This document shows, in pieces, positions 42,928 through 55,055 of a DNA stretch of 64,000 nucleotides. The position numbers were made by a program, and so were the translations under genes. Within the stretch, counting starts at the first letter, position 1. Each line of letters begins with the position of its first letter. Below the pieces are notes generated by a model. It searched no databases and was not told the DNA's origin. It saw only the letters and a list, made by a program, of their open reading frames with translations. The stretch spans positions 115,001-179,000 of the forward strand of contig CAWZYM010000340.1 in NCBI GenBank assembly GCA_963966185.1, written 5' to 3'. The stretch is from Rhabditoides inermis (lineage: Eukaryota; Nematoda; Chromadorea; Rhabditida; Rhabditidae).

Positions 42928-44939
42928 AAACACGTTTAGTGGCAGAATGAGCGAAAAGTTGTTTTGGATATTTTGGAAGCCGCAACCGATATTTATTTCT
43001 TGTATCATACTCATAAGTCTTGTCAAATAATATTCTAACAAAAAAACACATACTATGGAGTATATCGTATTGGGATAGAGGAAATTGAGTATGACTTGGG
43101 GGTGACGCGCTGCGCGCGTCAAAGATCAAGACAAATGGGCGGCGCTGCGCGCCGCCCTCAATTTCGAAAGAGCGGAAAACTTCGCAATTCCGTCATCCGG
43201 TGTGAAGTAACAATTGGTACGTGAATTGTTTTTGGCGGCAAAGCATTTTTTTTTCAAACGTGTCGTCATAGTTCATCGCAATACAAAACAATTACCATAT
43301 TATTATAAGATGAATTTGTCTATCGTGAAATCGAGCCCACCAAACACATTATCAATCATTGAATACACTGACTACATTGAACACGTGGTATCTTATTTTT
43401 CTCCCATCGATGAGGATTAGGATCCTAATATATAGAAAACAGCCTGTCCGTCCGTCTGTCTGTAAGTGACGCTCATGCGCCGCTTATATAGCCCAGCCGC
43501 CGCCAGCATGTGATACGCGCCGGGTTTGCACTTTTTTCCAGCGAGGGCATGTGATTGTGAAATTATCGCGCCGTGGAGCGCCGTAGGCGCGACTACGACT
43601 GGTAGGATAGATATGTATCTCGTGGCATCTACTGATCAGATGTCTCATGTTTCCCGATAGTCAAGTCGATTATATAGATGAAACGAAAGACATGGACTGA
43701 ATTCCAGACGTACGCAGCAAACCTCGCCTCACAGTCTAGTGAACTCACATCCGAGTTGAGAAGATGGCAAAAGACCTCTCTATGATATTCCACCACATAA
43801 TTTCCCGCTACGCATAGCTAACTGGTCGTTGACTCGACTTTCGAGCTTGTAATTGAATAGACTGTCGGGTTCTAACGCGGCTAAGTTCTCTCACGCACGT
43901 GCTTCAATGATGTGGTAGAATAATTGTATCAAAGTTGAGACATGGCAACGCGTCATCATTGGTCTCTTTGTGATTTTTTTTGGTGGAGACAGGTTATCAG
44001 AAGCGTGGCAACAGGCTGAAATCATGTCCTGTGCATAGGCTGCTCACAGTTCAAGTCATCAATTCCAGAATCCACGAATGCCCGAATCCGTTAGACTGGG
44101 ACTGAGTGTGAGGAAGACAGAACTCCTATCAGATCTAGACTCAATCAGTGCTATGTGATGAAAATGGTGACATCTCTTTCTTCACCCCTTCTCTCTCTCT
44201 TTCTCTCTTTCTCGCTTTCTCTCCTCTCTCTCTCCCTCATTTTCTTTCAATTCAGATGGTTATGAAACAGTTGTAGTGTTTATCTCAATAATCAGACAAC
44301 GTCTACACCTACACATAATACGTATCCAATGCACGTGCTCGAATGTATGTAGATTGCATTTGTCATTTGTCGCAATCGCAACGTAAGTCGGCTTCCTTCC
44401 GAGACACTATTAATTATCAATACTGTTATTTCTCGACTTCTTTTTATACGCCAGACAGACGTCAGTGAAACCTATACCTATCAATCTAGCACTAGCACCT
44501 AGAACCTAGAACTAATCCGAGGTTCAGTCTACGAACCCTAGAATCATAAGGGTTCAAGTGTGTTTGAACAGTTCACCTTTTCTGATGTTTTATGTAGTTT
44601 CAAACTGAAACATCTCGATTTACTAAATTAGACTAGTTCATTCCTACGTTGTTATGACATACCCACAAATCGAAATATGAAATAGTACAGCTACGGTTTG
44701 GAAGTGTTCGTCTTCGATTTGCGGGGATTCACACTGTGGCATTACAGCAAATGCGGAGATAGGAATCCCGTCACATCTAATACATCCCGTCACATCTAAT
44801 ACAATCCGTCTACTTATCCGATATAGAGTATGCGGCCTTGATCCATCCTCGAACGCGTGAGCCTATTACCTTGCGTCTAGCGTCGAACGTTCTCGAACTT
44901 TTCGCGTCCATTTGCATACTTGCTCCCGGTCGATCCATT

Positions 44940-45230
44940 TGTCACTATCATGTTGCGAAATCCATGAAATCCGCGAGTTACCGACCATGTGCACTCCCAA
45001 CAGGCTTATTAGGCTCCTCCTTATCGTCTTACAGTGAACGGCTCCAGATATCGATCGATAACAGCGACGTACTTCTCTTCCGGTAGCGGGTGCCGCCGTT
45101 GCCCTTCAATTCGCCTTCGCTTTGTACCTTCTTTTCCTCCAATTGAGAATCCGCGCTTCGCCGACTAGTTGCACTTCCACAGGCTTATTTAGCGTCGCCT
45201 TATCGTCTCACAGTGAACGGCTTCAATTTG
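44940..45230. repeat. Two-copy diverged direct repeat
   Basis: The segment around CTTATCGTCTTACAGTGAACGG (44.96-45.06 kb) recurs as CTTATCGTCTCACAGTGAACGG (45.14-45.23 kb), with the preceding GAAATCCGCG/GAGAATCCGCG and CAGGCTTATT also shared. I cannot assign a function. Confidence 0.65.
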
Positions 45231-45935
45231 AGAATCAGTCGATACTTCAAGAAACTTCATATCCAAGACTCTCATTGTCGTCGGGTGGTCATTCGAGGGA
45301 GCGCGGGAAGAGGCAACCGCTCGCGGGGACGGGAAAATGAGAAGTGAATAACTTTTCTAACCAGGAATAGAAACGCTAGTCTGCCGTTAACACGTCCCCA
45401 GTATATGCAACAGAGCACATTCATTTCATATACGTATGTCTGTTGTATTGTTCCATACGCATTTGTATCTGTTTTACCATTCTTTGATTTGGTTTTAATC
45501 ACAAATACGTTGCACCACTTATTATAGCCACATATTTTGTCCCCATATAAACAATTAAACGTGACCTGATTGTAGTGTCTTGTTTGTTCGCATTAGTCCG
45601 GTCAGAGCATCCGGAGATTTTTTTTGAAATATTTATAGCTAAATATAACATGGCAGTCACAACAATATGTGAAGAAGTAGTAGAAGATAGGGTCAAGATC
45701 CTTTTAGGTAAAGGTAAAGGTAAAGGTATCCCCCCGAAGATTCTTTTAGGGTAATACGTAAAACGGTTTAGTCGTGGTTAGTGCTGGATGACGATTCTGT
45801 GATAGATTCCAAGTTTTTATTTTATTTTTATTTTTCAAGTCACGATGCTTGTTGCATACTAACGATTATGAGAAAATAAAAGCAAAGAGAAATATGTATT
45901 GAAAAAGAGAAAGAGAAAGAGAGACAGAGAAAGAG

Positions 45936-48357
45936 AAGAGACAGAGACAGAGACAGAGACAGAGACAGAGACAGAGACAGAGACAGAGACAGAGACAGAG
46001 ACAGAGACAGAGACAGAGACAGAGACAGAGACAGAGACAGAGACAGAGACAGAGACAGAGACAGAGACAGAGACAGAGACAGAGACAGAGACAGAGACAG
46101 AGACAGAGACAGAGACAGAGACAGAGACAGAGACAGAGACAGAGACAGAGACAGAGACAGAGACAGAGACAGAGACAGAGACAGAGACAGAGACAGAGAC
46201 AGAGACAGAGACAGAGACAGAGACAGAGACAGAGACAGAGACAGAGACAGAGACAGAGACAGAGACAGAGACAGAGACAGAGACAGAGACAGAGACAGAG
46301 ACAGAGACAGAGACAGAGACAGAGACAGAGACAGAGACAGAGACAGAGACAGAGACAGAGACAGAGACAGAGACAGAGACAGAGACAGAGACAGAGACAG
46401 AGACAGAGACAGAGACAGAGACAGAGACAGAGACAGAGACAGAGACAGAGACAGAGACAGAGACAGAGACAGAGACAGAGACAGAGACAGAGACAGAGAC
46501 AGAGACAGAGACAGAGACAGAGACAGAGACAGAGACAGAGACAGAGACAGAGACAGAGACAGAGACAGAGACAGAGACAGAGACAGAGACAGAGACAGAG
46601 ACAGAGACAGAGACAGAGACAGAGACAGAGACAGAGACAGAGACAGAGACAGAGACAGAGACAGAGACAGAGACAGAGACAGAGACAGAGACAGAGACAG
46701 AGACAGAGACAGAGACAGAGACAGAGACAGAGACAGAGACAGAGACAGAGACAGAGACAGAGACAGAGACAGAGACAGAGACAGAGACAGAGACAGAGAC
46801 AGAGACAGAGACAGAGACAGAGACAGAGACAGAGACAGAGACAGAGACAGAGACAGAGACAGAGACAGAGACAGAGACAGAGACAGAGACAGAGACAGAG
46901 ACAGAGACAGAGACAGAGACAGAGACAGAGACAGAGACAGAGACAGAGACAGAGACAGAGACAGAGACAGAGACAGAGACAGAGACAGAGACAGAGACAG
47001 AGACAGAGACAGAGACAGAGACAGAGACAGAGACAGAGACAGAGACAGAGACAGAGACAGAGACAGAGACAGAGACAGAGACAGAGACAGAGACAGAGAC
47101 AGAGACAGAGACAGAGACAGAGACAGAGACAGAGACAGAGACAGAGACAGAGACAGAGACAGAGACAGAGACAGAGACAGAGACAGAGACAGAGACAGAG
47201 ACAGAGACAGAGACAGAGACAGAGACAGAGACAGAGACAGAGACAGAGACAGAGACAGAGACAGAGACAGAGACAGAGACAGAGACAGAGACAGAGACAG
47301 AGACAGAGACAGAGACAGAGACAGAGACAGAGACAGAGACAGAGACAGAGACAGAGACAGAGACAGAGACAGAGACAGAGACAGAGACAGAGACAGAGAC
47401 AGAGACAGAGACAGAGACAGAGACAGAGACAGAGACAGAGACAGAGACAGAGACAGAGACAGAGACAGAGACAGAGACAGAGACAGAGACAGAGACAGAG
47501 ACAGAGACAGAGACAGAGACAGAGACAGAGACAGAGACAGAGACAGAGACAGAGACAGAGACAGAGACAGAGACAGAGACAGAGACAGAGACAGAGACAG
47601 AGACAGAGACAGAGACAGAGACAGAGACAGAGACAGAGACAGAGACAGAGACAGAGACAGAGACAGAGACAGAGACAGAGACAGAGACAGAGACAGAGAC
47701 AGAGACAGAGACAGAGACAGAGACAGAGACAGAGACAGAGACAGAGACAGAGACAGAGACAGAGACAGAGACAGAGACAGAGACAGAGACAGAGACAGAG
47801 ACAGAGACAGAGACAGAGACAGAGACAGAGACAGAGACAGAGACAGAGACAGAGACAGAGACAGAGACAGAGACAGAGACAGAGACAGAGACAGAGACAG
47901 AGACAGAGACAGAGACAGAGACAGAGACAGAGACAGAGACAGAGACAGAGACAGAGACAGAGACAGAGACAGAGACAGAGACAGAGACAGAGACAGAGAC
48001 AGAGACAGAGACAGAGACAGAGACAGAGACAGAGACAGAGACAGAGACAGAGACAGAGACAGAGACAGAGACAGAGACAGAGACAGAGACAGAGACAGAG
48101 ACAGAGACAGAGACAGAGACAGAGACAGAGACAGAGACAGAGACAGAGACAGAGACAGAGACAGAGACAGAGACAGAGACAGAGACAGAGACAGAGACAG
48201 AGACAGAGACAGAGACAGAGACAGAGACAGAGACAGAGACAGAGACAGAGACAGAGACAGAGACAGAGACAGAGACAGAGACAGAGACAGAGACAGAGAC
48301 AGAGACAGAGACAGAGACAGAGACAGAGACAGAGACAGAGACAGAGACAGAGACAGA
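45936..48357. repeat. Nearly pure (AGAGAC)n array, about 404 copies
   Basis: 2.4 kb of the hexanucleotide AGAGAC without a visible interruption. It lacks stops in several frames, so it produces 800-950-codon frames of alternating Glu-Thr, Ser-Leu or Cys-Leu. These are not evidence of genes. The true length may differ from the assembly. Confidence 0.98.
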
Positions 48358-48730
48358 GAGATAAAGAGAGAGAAAGAGGGAGAGAAAGCACAGTGTTTGA
48401 TGAAGGTGAGAGACAGAGACAGAGACAGATACAGAGACAGAGACAGAGACAGAGACAGAGACAGAGACAGAGACAGAGACAGAGACAGAGACAGAGACAG
48501 AGACAGAGACAGAGACAGAGACAGAGACAGAGACAGAGACAGAGACAGAGACAGAGACAGAGACAGAGACAGAGACAGAGACAGAGACAGAGACAGAGAC
48601 AGAGACAGAGACAGAGACAGAGACAGAGACAGAGACAGAGACAGAGACAGAGACAGAGACAGAGACAGAGACAGAGACAGAGACAGAGACAGAGACAGAG
48701 AGATAAAGAGAGAGAAAGAGGGAGAGAGAG
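48358..48730. repeat. Second, shorter (AGAGAC)n array with duplicated edge
   Basis: About 48 copies at ~48408-48698 with one GATAC variant near 48430. The 3' edge (GAGATAAAGAGAGAGAAAGA and following GGGAGAGA) is the same as the 3' edge of the large array (48357-48386). Array plus edge has therefore been duplicated around a short unique spacer (AGCACAGTGTTTGATGAAGG). Confidence 0.95.
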
Positions 48731-49513
48731 AGATATCACTAGTCAATCAAACATGCTGTCTTCATAGGAACTAGAATAGCTGAGTAGTCACGCTTGCAAA
48801 AAAACTATAATGAATATCGTTACTCACGAGACATTCTCGATAAAAAAAGTGGTTGTAATTTGATTTCCACAGAGAACGTCCATTATTACGTATAATTACT
48901 ATGTTCAGATTGAACGACATATCAATTTTGAAAGAGTTCGAAAAGGTCACATTCTCCAAATGTATTCTGCAGGAAAAAACGAAGGAAGTGGAGAAATAGC
49001 CAAATAGCAACATGAACGCACCGACATGTGACCCGCAACCCGCATCACTCATTTTCGATGTCTTCTCTCATCTCACGTGTTTTCCGAATCTACCACGCTC
49101 TAGGAATCGTTGAGTGCTGACTCAAGAATGGACTGACGCATCAATGTGTAGCCGGTCAAGCTCAAGACACTCATTTTTGAGCAAACTGCAAAGAACAAAA
49201 GGTCCACTGTAATTTTTTCATTGGATGTGTGCAACAACGGGCTACAAGTGCACAATATGAGCCGGATTCGTCACACCAACTCATTATATGTGACTTTCAG
49301 TCGACGTACTGCGAGAGAAAGGATTAATCTGACGTGGAAAATAAAATTTAATACACATCAAGGATGCTGTAAACATGAAATGTGAACAATGAATGAGGCT
49401 GCAGCAGAGTACATACATGTCTTTATGACATCATCGGGAAAGCAGTACCTCAAACGTGGGTAAACGTGGGTAATGGGTGTCATGATTATCCTATTCAAAA
49501 CAGTCCTCTACAG
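48731..49513. other. Stretch without a recognised gene
   Basis: AT-rich DNA. A minus-strand frame at 49052-48771 opens with ATG and a hydrophobic stretch but also contains a CAG acceptor-like site. I could not decide whether any of it is coding. Confidence 0.35.
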
Positions 49514-49648
49514 TGGAGCGACGAATTCGAGAAGACGATCCAGACCAATAGGACGACCCTCGAGGAGGAATGGAAGAGTGTGGCCACGGACGCTGATGCG
49601 ACAAGATGGAAGAATTTTGCTTCCCGGCGCTACTCTGTGAATGATTGA
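49514..49648 (+). CDS. Possible terminal exon of an unknown gene
   Basis: After CTCTACAG the frame reads 44 codons to TGA 49646-49648. The content is protein-like, amphipathic and charged (WSDEFEKTIQTNRTTLEEEW, then KNFASRRYSVND). It might belong to a helical, perhaps coiled-coil or MADF/Myb-like, domain end. No upstream exon was located and the family is not recognised. Confidence 0.3.
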   Translation, partial: WSDEFEKTIQTNRTTLEEEWKSVATDADATRWKNFASRRYSVND

Positions 49649-50400
49649 TGTTTTGAGTTATGATCACAAAATGCGATACCGGATAAATGTTGAATTGAAT
49701 TTAATTGAAAACAGTCTTCGTAAGATTATGCTGCGTCGTCGATTAGGACGGAACAACAATTCAATCCTATTTTATTCTTCGAACCACCCGACTCATCCTT
49801 TCGCATTCAATTCATTTCTCCTCAGTCCTCACCCTCTCTTTCACTTATATACCTCAAATGTATGGTCTGTGTTCTACTTTCTATTGAATTTTCGGGTAAT
49901 TTGAGAACTATGGTTTTTGCACGAGGTTTTACTACTTATCTTCTTGCTTGTTCGCTGCACATTGAATAGTAAACATGCATTTTCAAAGAGCATTTTCAAA
50001 TATGCATTTTTTTATCACGTGTTTTTAAACCGTATAAATTAGAGAGGGCGCGCAGCGCCCTCTCTCTTGGGTTAAAATAAGGCTCGCGCCAGAATTTTCA
50101 AGTAGCGATATCCAAAGGACATGTTAGCAACAATGTGAAGTCTTCCAATTTATGTTAGTTAGATTCGCACGGTTCCATAGGGCAGATCACTAATTGACGG
50201 CATCTTTGTATCTTTTCTCCGAAAGAAGTTATGAGCGATCTCGCACTCGCACTAGGCGAAAGGCCAGCGTGTGGGTGGGTGTCGTTTCCAGTCACGCTAG
50301 CTGATAGCTAGCCCTCTGCTGGCGGGCGAGCGCGAGAGCACGCGAGAGAGCACGCTGTTTGGAGAGAGACAGATGTACTTTGGTGGCTGCGATCAGTAGG
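49649..50400. other. Spacer with GC palindrome and CTCF-like motif
   Basis: No gene recognised. A GC palindrome lies at 50041-50066 (AGAGAGGGCGCGCAGCGCCC and flank) and a CTCF-like site at 50311-50326 on the minus strand. Confidence 0.45.
50311..50326 (-). promoter_or_regulatory. CTCF-like motif (best match in the window)
   Basis: The minus strand reads CCCGCCAGCAGAGGGC, a full match to the CCASYAGRKGGC core. Site identity is by consensus only. Confidence 0.4.
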
Positions 50401-50409
50401 AATTTAGTA

Positions 50410-52490
50410 AGGGGAGAGAGAAAGAGAGAACGAGAGAACGAGAGAACGAGAGAACGAGAGAACGAGAGAACGAGAGAACGATATAACGAGAGAAAAGGAG
50501 AAAAAGAGAGGAGGGAAGGAGGGAAGGAGAGACGGAGAGAACGAGAGAACGAGAGAACGAGAGAAGGATAGAAAGAGAGAACGAGAGAACGAGAGAACCA
50601 GAGAAAGAGAGAAAGATATAAAAAGAGAACGAGAGAGCTAGAGAACGAGAGAAAGAGAGAAAGGGAGAAGGAGGGAAGGAGGGATGGAGAGAAGAAGAGA
50701 AGGATAGAAAGAGAGAACGAGAGAACTAGAGAACGAAAGAAAGAGAGAAAGAGATAAAGAGAGAACGAGAGAAAGCGAGAACGATATAACGAGAGAATTA
50801 GAGAACGAGAGAAAGAGAGAATGGGAGGAGGAGGGAAGGAGGGAAGGAGAGAAAGAGAGAAAGAGAGAACGAGAAAACGAGAAAACGAGAGAAAGAGAAA
50901 ACGAGAGAAAGAGAGAACGATATAACGAGAGAGCTAGAGAACGAGAGAAAGAGAGAAAGGGAGAAGGAGGGAAGGAGGGATGGAGAGAAGAAGAGAAGGA
51001 GAGAAGGAGAGAACTAGAGAAAAAAGAGAAAGAGAGAAAGAGAGAAATAGAGAAAGAGAGAAAGAGAGAAAGAGAGAAAGAGAGAAAGAGAGAAAGAGAG
51101 AAAGAGAGAAAGAGAGAAAGAGAGAAAGAGAGAAAGAGATAATGAGAGAACGAGAGAAAGAGAAACCGATAGAAAGAGAAAACGAGTGAAAGAGAGAACG
51201 ATATAACGAGAGAACTAGAGAACGAGAGAAAGAGAGAAAGTGAGAAGGCGGGAAGGAGGGAAGGAAAGAAGGAGAGAACGAGACAACGAGAGAACGAGAC
51301 AACGAGACAACGAGACAACGAGAGAACGAGAGAACGAGAAAACGAGAGCACGAGAGAACGAGAAAAAGAGAGAACGATATAACGATATAACGAGAGAAAT
51401 AGAGAACGAGAGAAAGAGAGAAAGAGAGAAGGAGAGAAGGAGGGAAGAAGAGAAGGAGAGACGGAGAGAACGAGAGAACGAGAGAACGAGAGAACGAGAG
51501 AAGGATAGAAAGAGAGAACGAGATAAAGAGAGAACGAGAGAACGAGAGAACGAGAGAACGAGAAAACAAGAGAAAGAGAGAACAAGAGAAAGAGAGAACG
51601 AAAGAAAGAGAGAACGATATAACTAGAGAACGAGAGAACGAGAGAAAGAGAGAAGGAGGGTGGTAGGAGGGAAGGAGGGAAGAAGAGAAGGAGAGACGGA
51701 GAGACGGAGAAAACGAGAGAACGAGAGAACGAGAAACGAGAGAACGAGAGAACGAGAGAACGAGAGAACGAGAGAAAGAGAGAAAGAGAGAAAGAGAGAA
51801 AGAGAGAACGAGAGAAAGAGAGAACTGGAGAACTAGAGAAAAAGAGAAAGGGAGAAGGAGGGAAGGAGGGAAGGAGAGAAGAAGAGAAGGAGACACGCGA
51901 GAACGAGAGAACGAGAGAACGAGAGAACGAGAGAACGAGAGAACGAGAGAAAGAGAAAACGAAATAACGAGAGAACTAGATAACGAGAGAACGAGAGAAC
52001 GAGAGAAAGAGAGAAAGGGAGAAGGGGGGAAGGAGGGAAGGAGAGAAGGAGAGACGGAGAGACGGAGAGAACGAGAGAACGAGAGAACGAGAGAACGAGA
52101 GAACGAGAGAAAGAGAGAACGAGAGAAAGAGAGAAAAGAGAGAAAAGAGAGAACGAGAGAAAGAGAGAAAAGAGAGAAAGGGAGAAAGAGAGAACGAGAG
52201 AACGAGAGAACTAGAGAACGAGAGAAAGAGAGAAAGGGATAACGAGAGAACGAGAGAAAGAGAGAACGAGAGAAAGAGAGAACGAGAGAAAGAGAGAAGG
52301 AAAGAAGGAGGGAAGGAGGGAAGGAGGGAAGGAGAGGAGGAGAGGAGGAGAGAAGGGGAGAAGGAGAGAAGGAGGGAAGGAATGGGAGGAGAGAAGGAGG
52401 AAAGGAGAGGAGGAGAGAAGGAAAGAAGGAGAGAAGGAGGGAAGGAATGGAAGGAGAGAACGAGAGAACGAGAAAATATCGAAAAAATTT
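50410..52490. repeat. 2.1-kb imperfect homopurine tract
   Basis: The plus strand is almost entirely A and G, built from GAGAACGA, GAGAAAGA and GGGAAGGA motifs in loosely repeated order with occasional C or T. Long frames on both strands (Ser/Leu/Phe-rich or Arg/Glu-rich) are by-products. Mirror-symmetric purine runs of this kind can form triplex (H-DNA) structures. Confidence 0.95.
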
Positions 52491-52582
52491 GAAATGAAAT
52501 TGATGAAATAATGAGAGAAGAACATGTTACATGTATGAAGACGAGAGAGAAAATTTCTATGAAATTCAACAAAAGGACATAT

Positions 52583-53070
52583 ATTATCTTTTAAAAGTAC
52601 TTCCGTAAAAAGTGTTGTTTGTGTTAACCTGATTCAAGAAAAGCGCATGCATATATTATTAATTTTCGAAAAATCAAATCGTAAACACCTGAACATGAAA
52701 ACTAACACAAACTTGCTCTTTCAAAACGTTGAATAATTTTTGAATAATTAATGTTGAATAATTCCATGTTTTTTTTTTTGACATTTATACCTGAAACATT
52801 GAGTCAAACAACATCACGAATAACATTTTATTTTACTGATAAACCATAAATAATAAACCGCAAAAAACACTAAATAAACAAAACAATCGTATTATTCTGA
52901 ATGTTACGTGTAACTATTCTATATTCGTTTGAAAGAGCAAGTTTGTGTTAGTTTTCATGTTCAGGTGTTTACGATTTGATTTTTCGAAAATTAATAATAT
53001 ATGCATGCGCTTTTCTTGAATCAGGTTAACACAAACAACACTTTTTACGGAAGTACTTTTAAAAGATAAT
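52583..53070. mobile_element. Fold-back element 3 (143-bp inverted arms)
   Basis: Arms 52583-52725 and 52928-53070 are near-identical inverted repeats, from ATTATCTTTTAAAAGTACTT outside to TTGCTCTTTCAAA inside. The ~200-bp loop is AT-rich with no ORF. The outer end matches element 1 and the inner end and mid-arm match element 2. Confidence 0.85.
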
Positions 53071-53269
53071 TATATTTTCAAAGAGATCTTACATTCTGAT
53101 TGTGTTGTAGTCATTCTGCAATGACTTGTGTCAAAAGCATACGCTTGAAACGCGACAGTTTGAGTTTGGATAAAACTGTGAAACAGTACAGACTATGTGC
53201 GGATACAAAGTAGTTTGACGCACATTACTGCATCACTCACACGTGGGACGAATCGCGTGTGGGGTTGGA

Positions 53270-53273
<4 letters not shown>

Positions 53274-53336
<63 letters not shown>

Positions 53337-53338
53337 TA

Positions 53339-53371
<33 letters not shown>

Positions 53372-53375
53372 ATCT
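53274..53375. repeat. (CT)n microsatellite with CTTT/CTAT variants
   Basis: About 100 bp of CT-rich dinucleotide repeat. Confidence 0.95.
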
Positions 53376-53501
53376 TCATCTAGACCACTCTGACGCCAGT
53401 GCCACGCCAGTTGTACCAATTTTTGTATTATTGCATGACCGCAACGCATAATGCATTTTTCAATGTGCGGAAAGAAAAGTCCAGGTACAAAGTGTGATAA
53501 A

Positions 53502-53660
53502 GTTATAGTTCTATTCTCGGATCAAGTCGCGCGTTGCGGTGTAGATCAGATGAAGACGGAGAGTGCGGAGGAAGCGCGCAAAACGAGAGACGCAGACAGT
53601 TAGAGCACCGTCTTTCGAGCCGCGAAGTGAGAGAAGCTATAGCACAGACTAAACGTGAAC
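53502..53660 (+). repeat. Dispersed ~190-bp repeat, copy 1 (most diverged)
   Basis: Shares TAGATCAGATGAAGACGGAG, GCGCGCAAAACGAGAG, GCAGACAGTTA and a box-B-like TTTCGAGCCG block with copies at 58.1, 59.9 and 63.4 kb. The left end starts in TAGTTCTAT. Confidence 0.65.
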
Positions 53661-54960
53661 GTAGCACAGTTGTATATGATGTCAAAATTTGTAACCAACT
53701 TTCCCATTCTCGTTTCTAAAAGGTAAAAGGCAAGCGTTACACGAAAATAGACACAAAAAAACCACCAAACCCCGCTCTCCAAGTTGCATGAGCGTTAATC
53801 TCGCTGTGTTTATCGGTCTCTATCTTTTGTTTCTAAAAATCTGGAGATAACACACTCTGACGAAAACATTACGAATGTCGTGTTAGAACTAGTCGCTCCG
53901 ATCTTTACACACATACCACGGAAAACAGAAGATTTTCATTCCATTTCGGGATGTGTGTTATGAGTATGGCAGTGTGTTTTGATATAACAATATTGATAAC
54001 AACGCCAGCAGCGTGTGATTAGCACCCATTATGAATATTTGGAACCATGTGAATACTCCTATTCAATCTAATTATAATGACCTGGGTAAATAATAGGGTT
54101 TGGCACGTCTGTCTGGCGATCCGATATTTACGTTAATTTACGTTCACTAAATATATTGAATGTAACGTTATAGAGTTCTATTTTTCTTGTTTTCGTAGTT
54201 CCGTAAGTTCTCGTTGAAATCCATTCACACACAAGTTCAAGCCTGCCCTGACACTCTCAAACCGAGAATAGTTAATGAGGTGTTCTAGAAACAAAGTTCT
54301 TTCAAATGTGAGAAACTAGTAGTAGTGTTTTCCCGCAAATGTCGTGGCATCAGGAGAATGTCACCGAATGTACGTCACACAATACATTGACGCGCACAAT
54401 TTCCGCTCACGAGATCTGCGCAATGTCCTTCATCCGGAGACTGAAACACTCACTAACACGGCGATTCACCGTGTCACATATGCAGGTAAGTTGGTTAGTT
54501 TTATTTGTCTAAAGAACGACCATATGTTCCGTTCTCATTTAAAATGACAACGTTCCAACGAACGGACATACAGAGATGAAATTATAAGCTCTTCACAAGA
54601 CGATCATAAACCGGAGAAAAAACGTTGTTTTGTGAACATTAATAGTCCATGCCGTATTTCTCTGTTTTCTGTTTCGTTCTCATGAACGAAAAAAACGGAC
54701 ATTACTCCACAACGGTCGCTCTAATGGGTTCAACTACTGTCAACTCATAATGAATAAATGTCACAATTCCTCGACAACGAGATAACGACTAATACACCCG
54801 TGTTATAATGGAATTATCGCGGTGACTACTTCACTACTCATACTTTGTCCGTCTTCTCTCTCTCTCTCTCTCCCTCCCTCTCTCTCTCTCTCCAACCGAC
54901 TCTATTATTACCCTTCTCCCCCCCCCTCTTAGTCCGAGTGGGCGGAGCTTGGACTACGCC
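53661..54960. other. Spacer upstream of the secreted-protein gene
   Basis: No gene recognised. AT-rich, with a short CT tract at 54856-54892 and a C run near 54920. Confidence 0.45.
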
Positions 54961-54966
54961 CGCTGG

Positions 54967-54973
54967 CTATAAG
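54967..54973 (+). promoter_or_regulatory. Distal TATA box of the secreted-protein gene
   Basis: CTATAAGTAG within a GC-rich setting (GGGCGGAGCTTGGACTACGC upstream). It would direct initiation near 54995-55000. By motif and position only. Confidence 0.45.
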
Positions 54974-55055
54974 TAGACGTCGCGTGGACAGTTCTCAGAG
55001 ATTCTGAATTCTGATCCACGCCGACTGAATCACGTCTACTGAGGCGTCTGACGCC

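Larger units (their letters stand above)
41786..45935. other. Long stretch without a recognised gene
   Basis: Includes a CpG- and purine-rich segment at 42590-42890, a (GTC)n microsatellite at 42892-42926, two GC palindromes (43102-43121 and 43137-43157), a GTCCGTCCGTCTGTCTGT simple repeat at 43447-43464, CT-rich DNA at 44185-44240 and a two-copy diverged ~200-bp repeat at 44.95-45.24 kb. A short (GGTAAA)4 lies at 45706-45727. No exon series was found on either strand. Confidence 0.45.

Noticed and set aside
45706..45727. GGTAAA repeats as an internal telomere remnant
   Set aside because: Only about four copies, and the unit matches no common animal telomere repeat.
45866..48746. Frames of 820-970 codons across the AGAGAC array
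   Set aside because: They encode only two-residue repeats on both strands and arise because the hexamer lacks stop codons.
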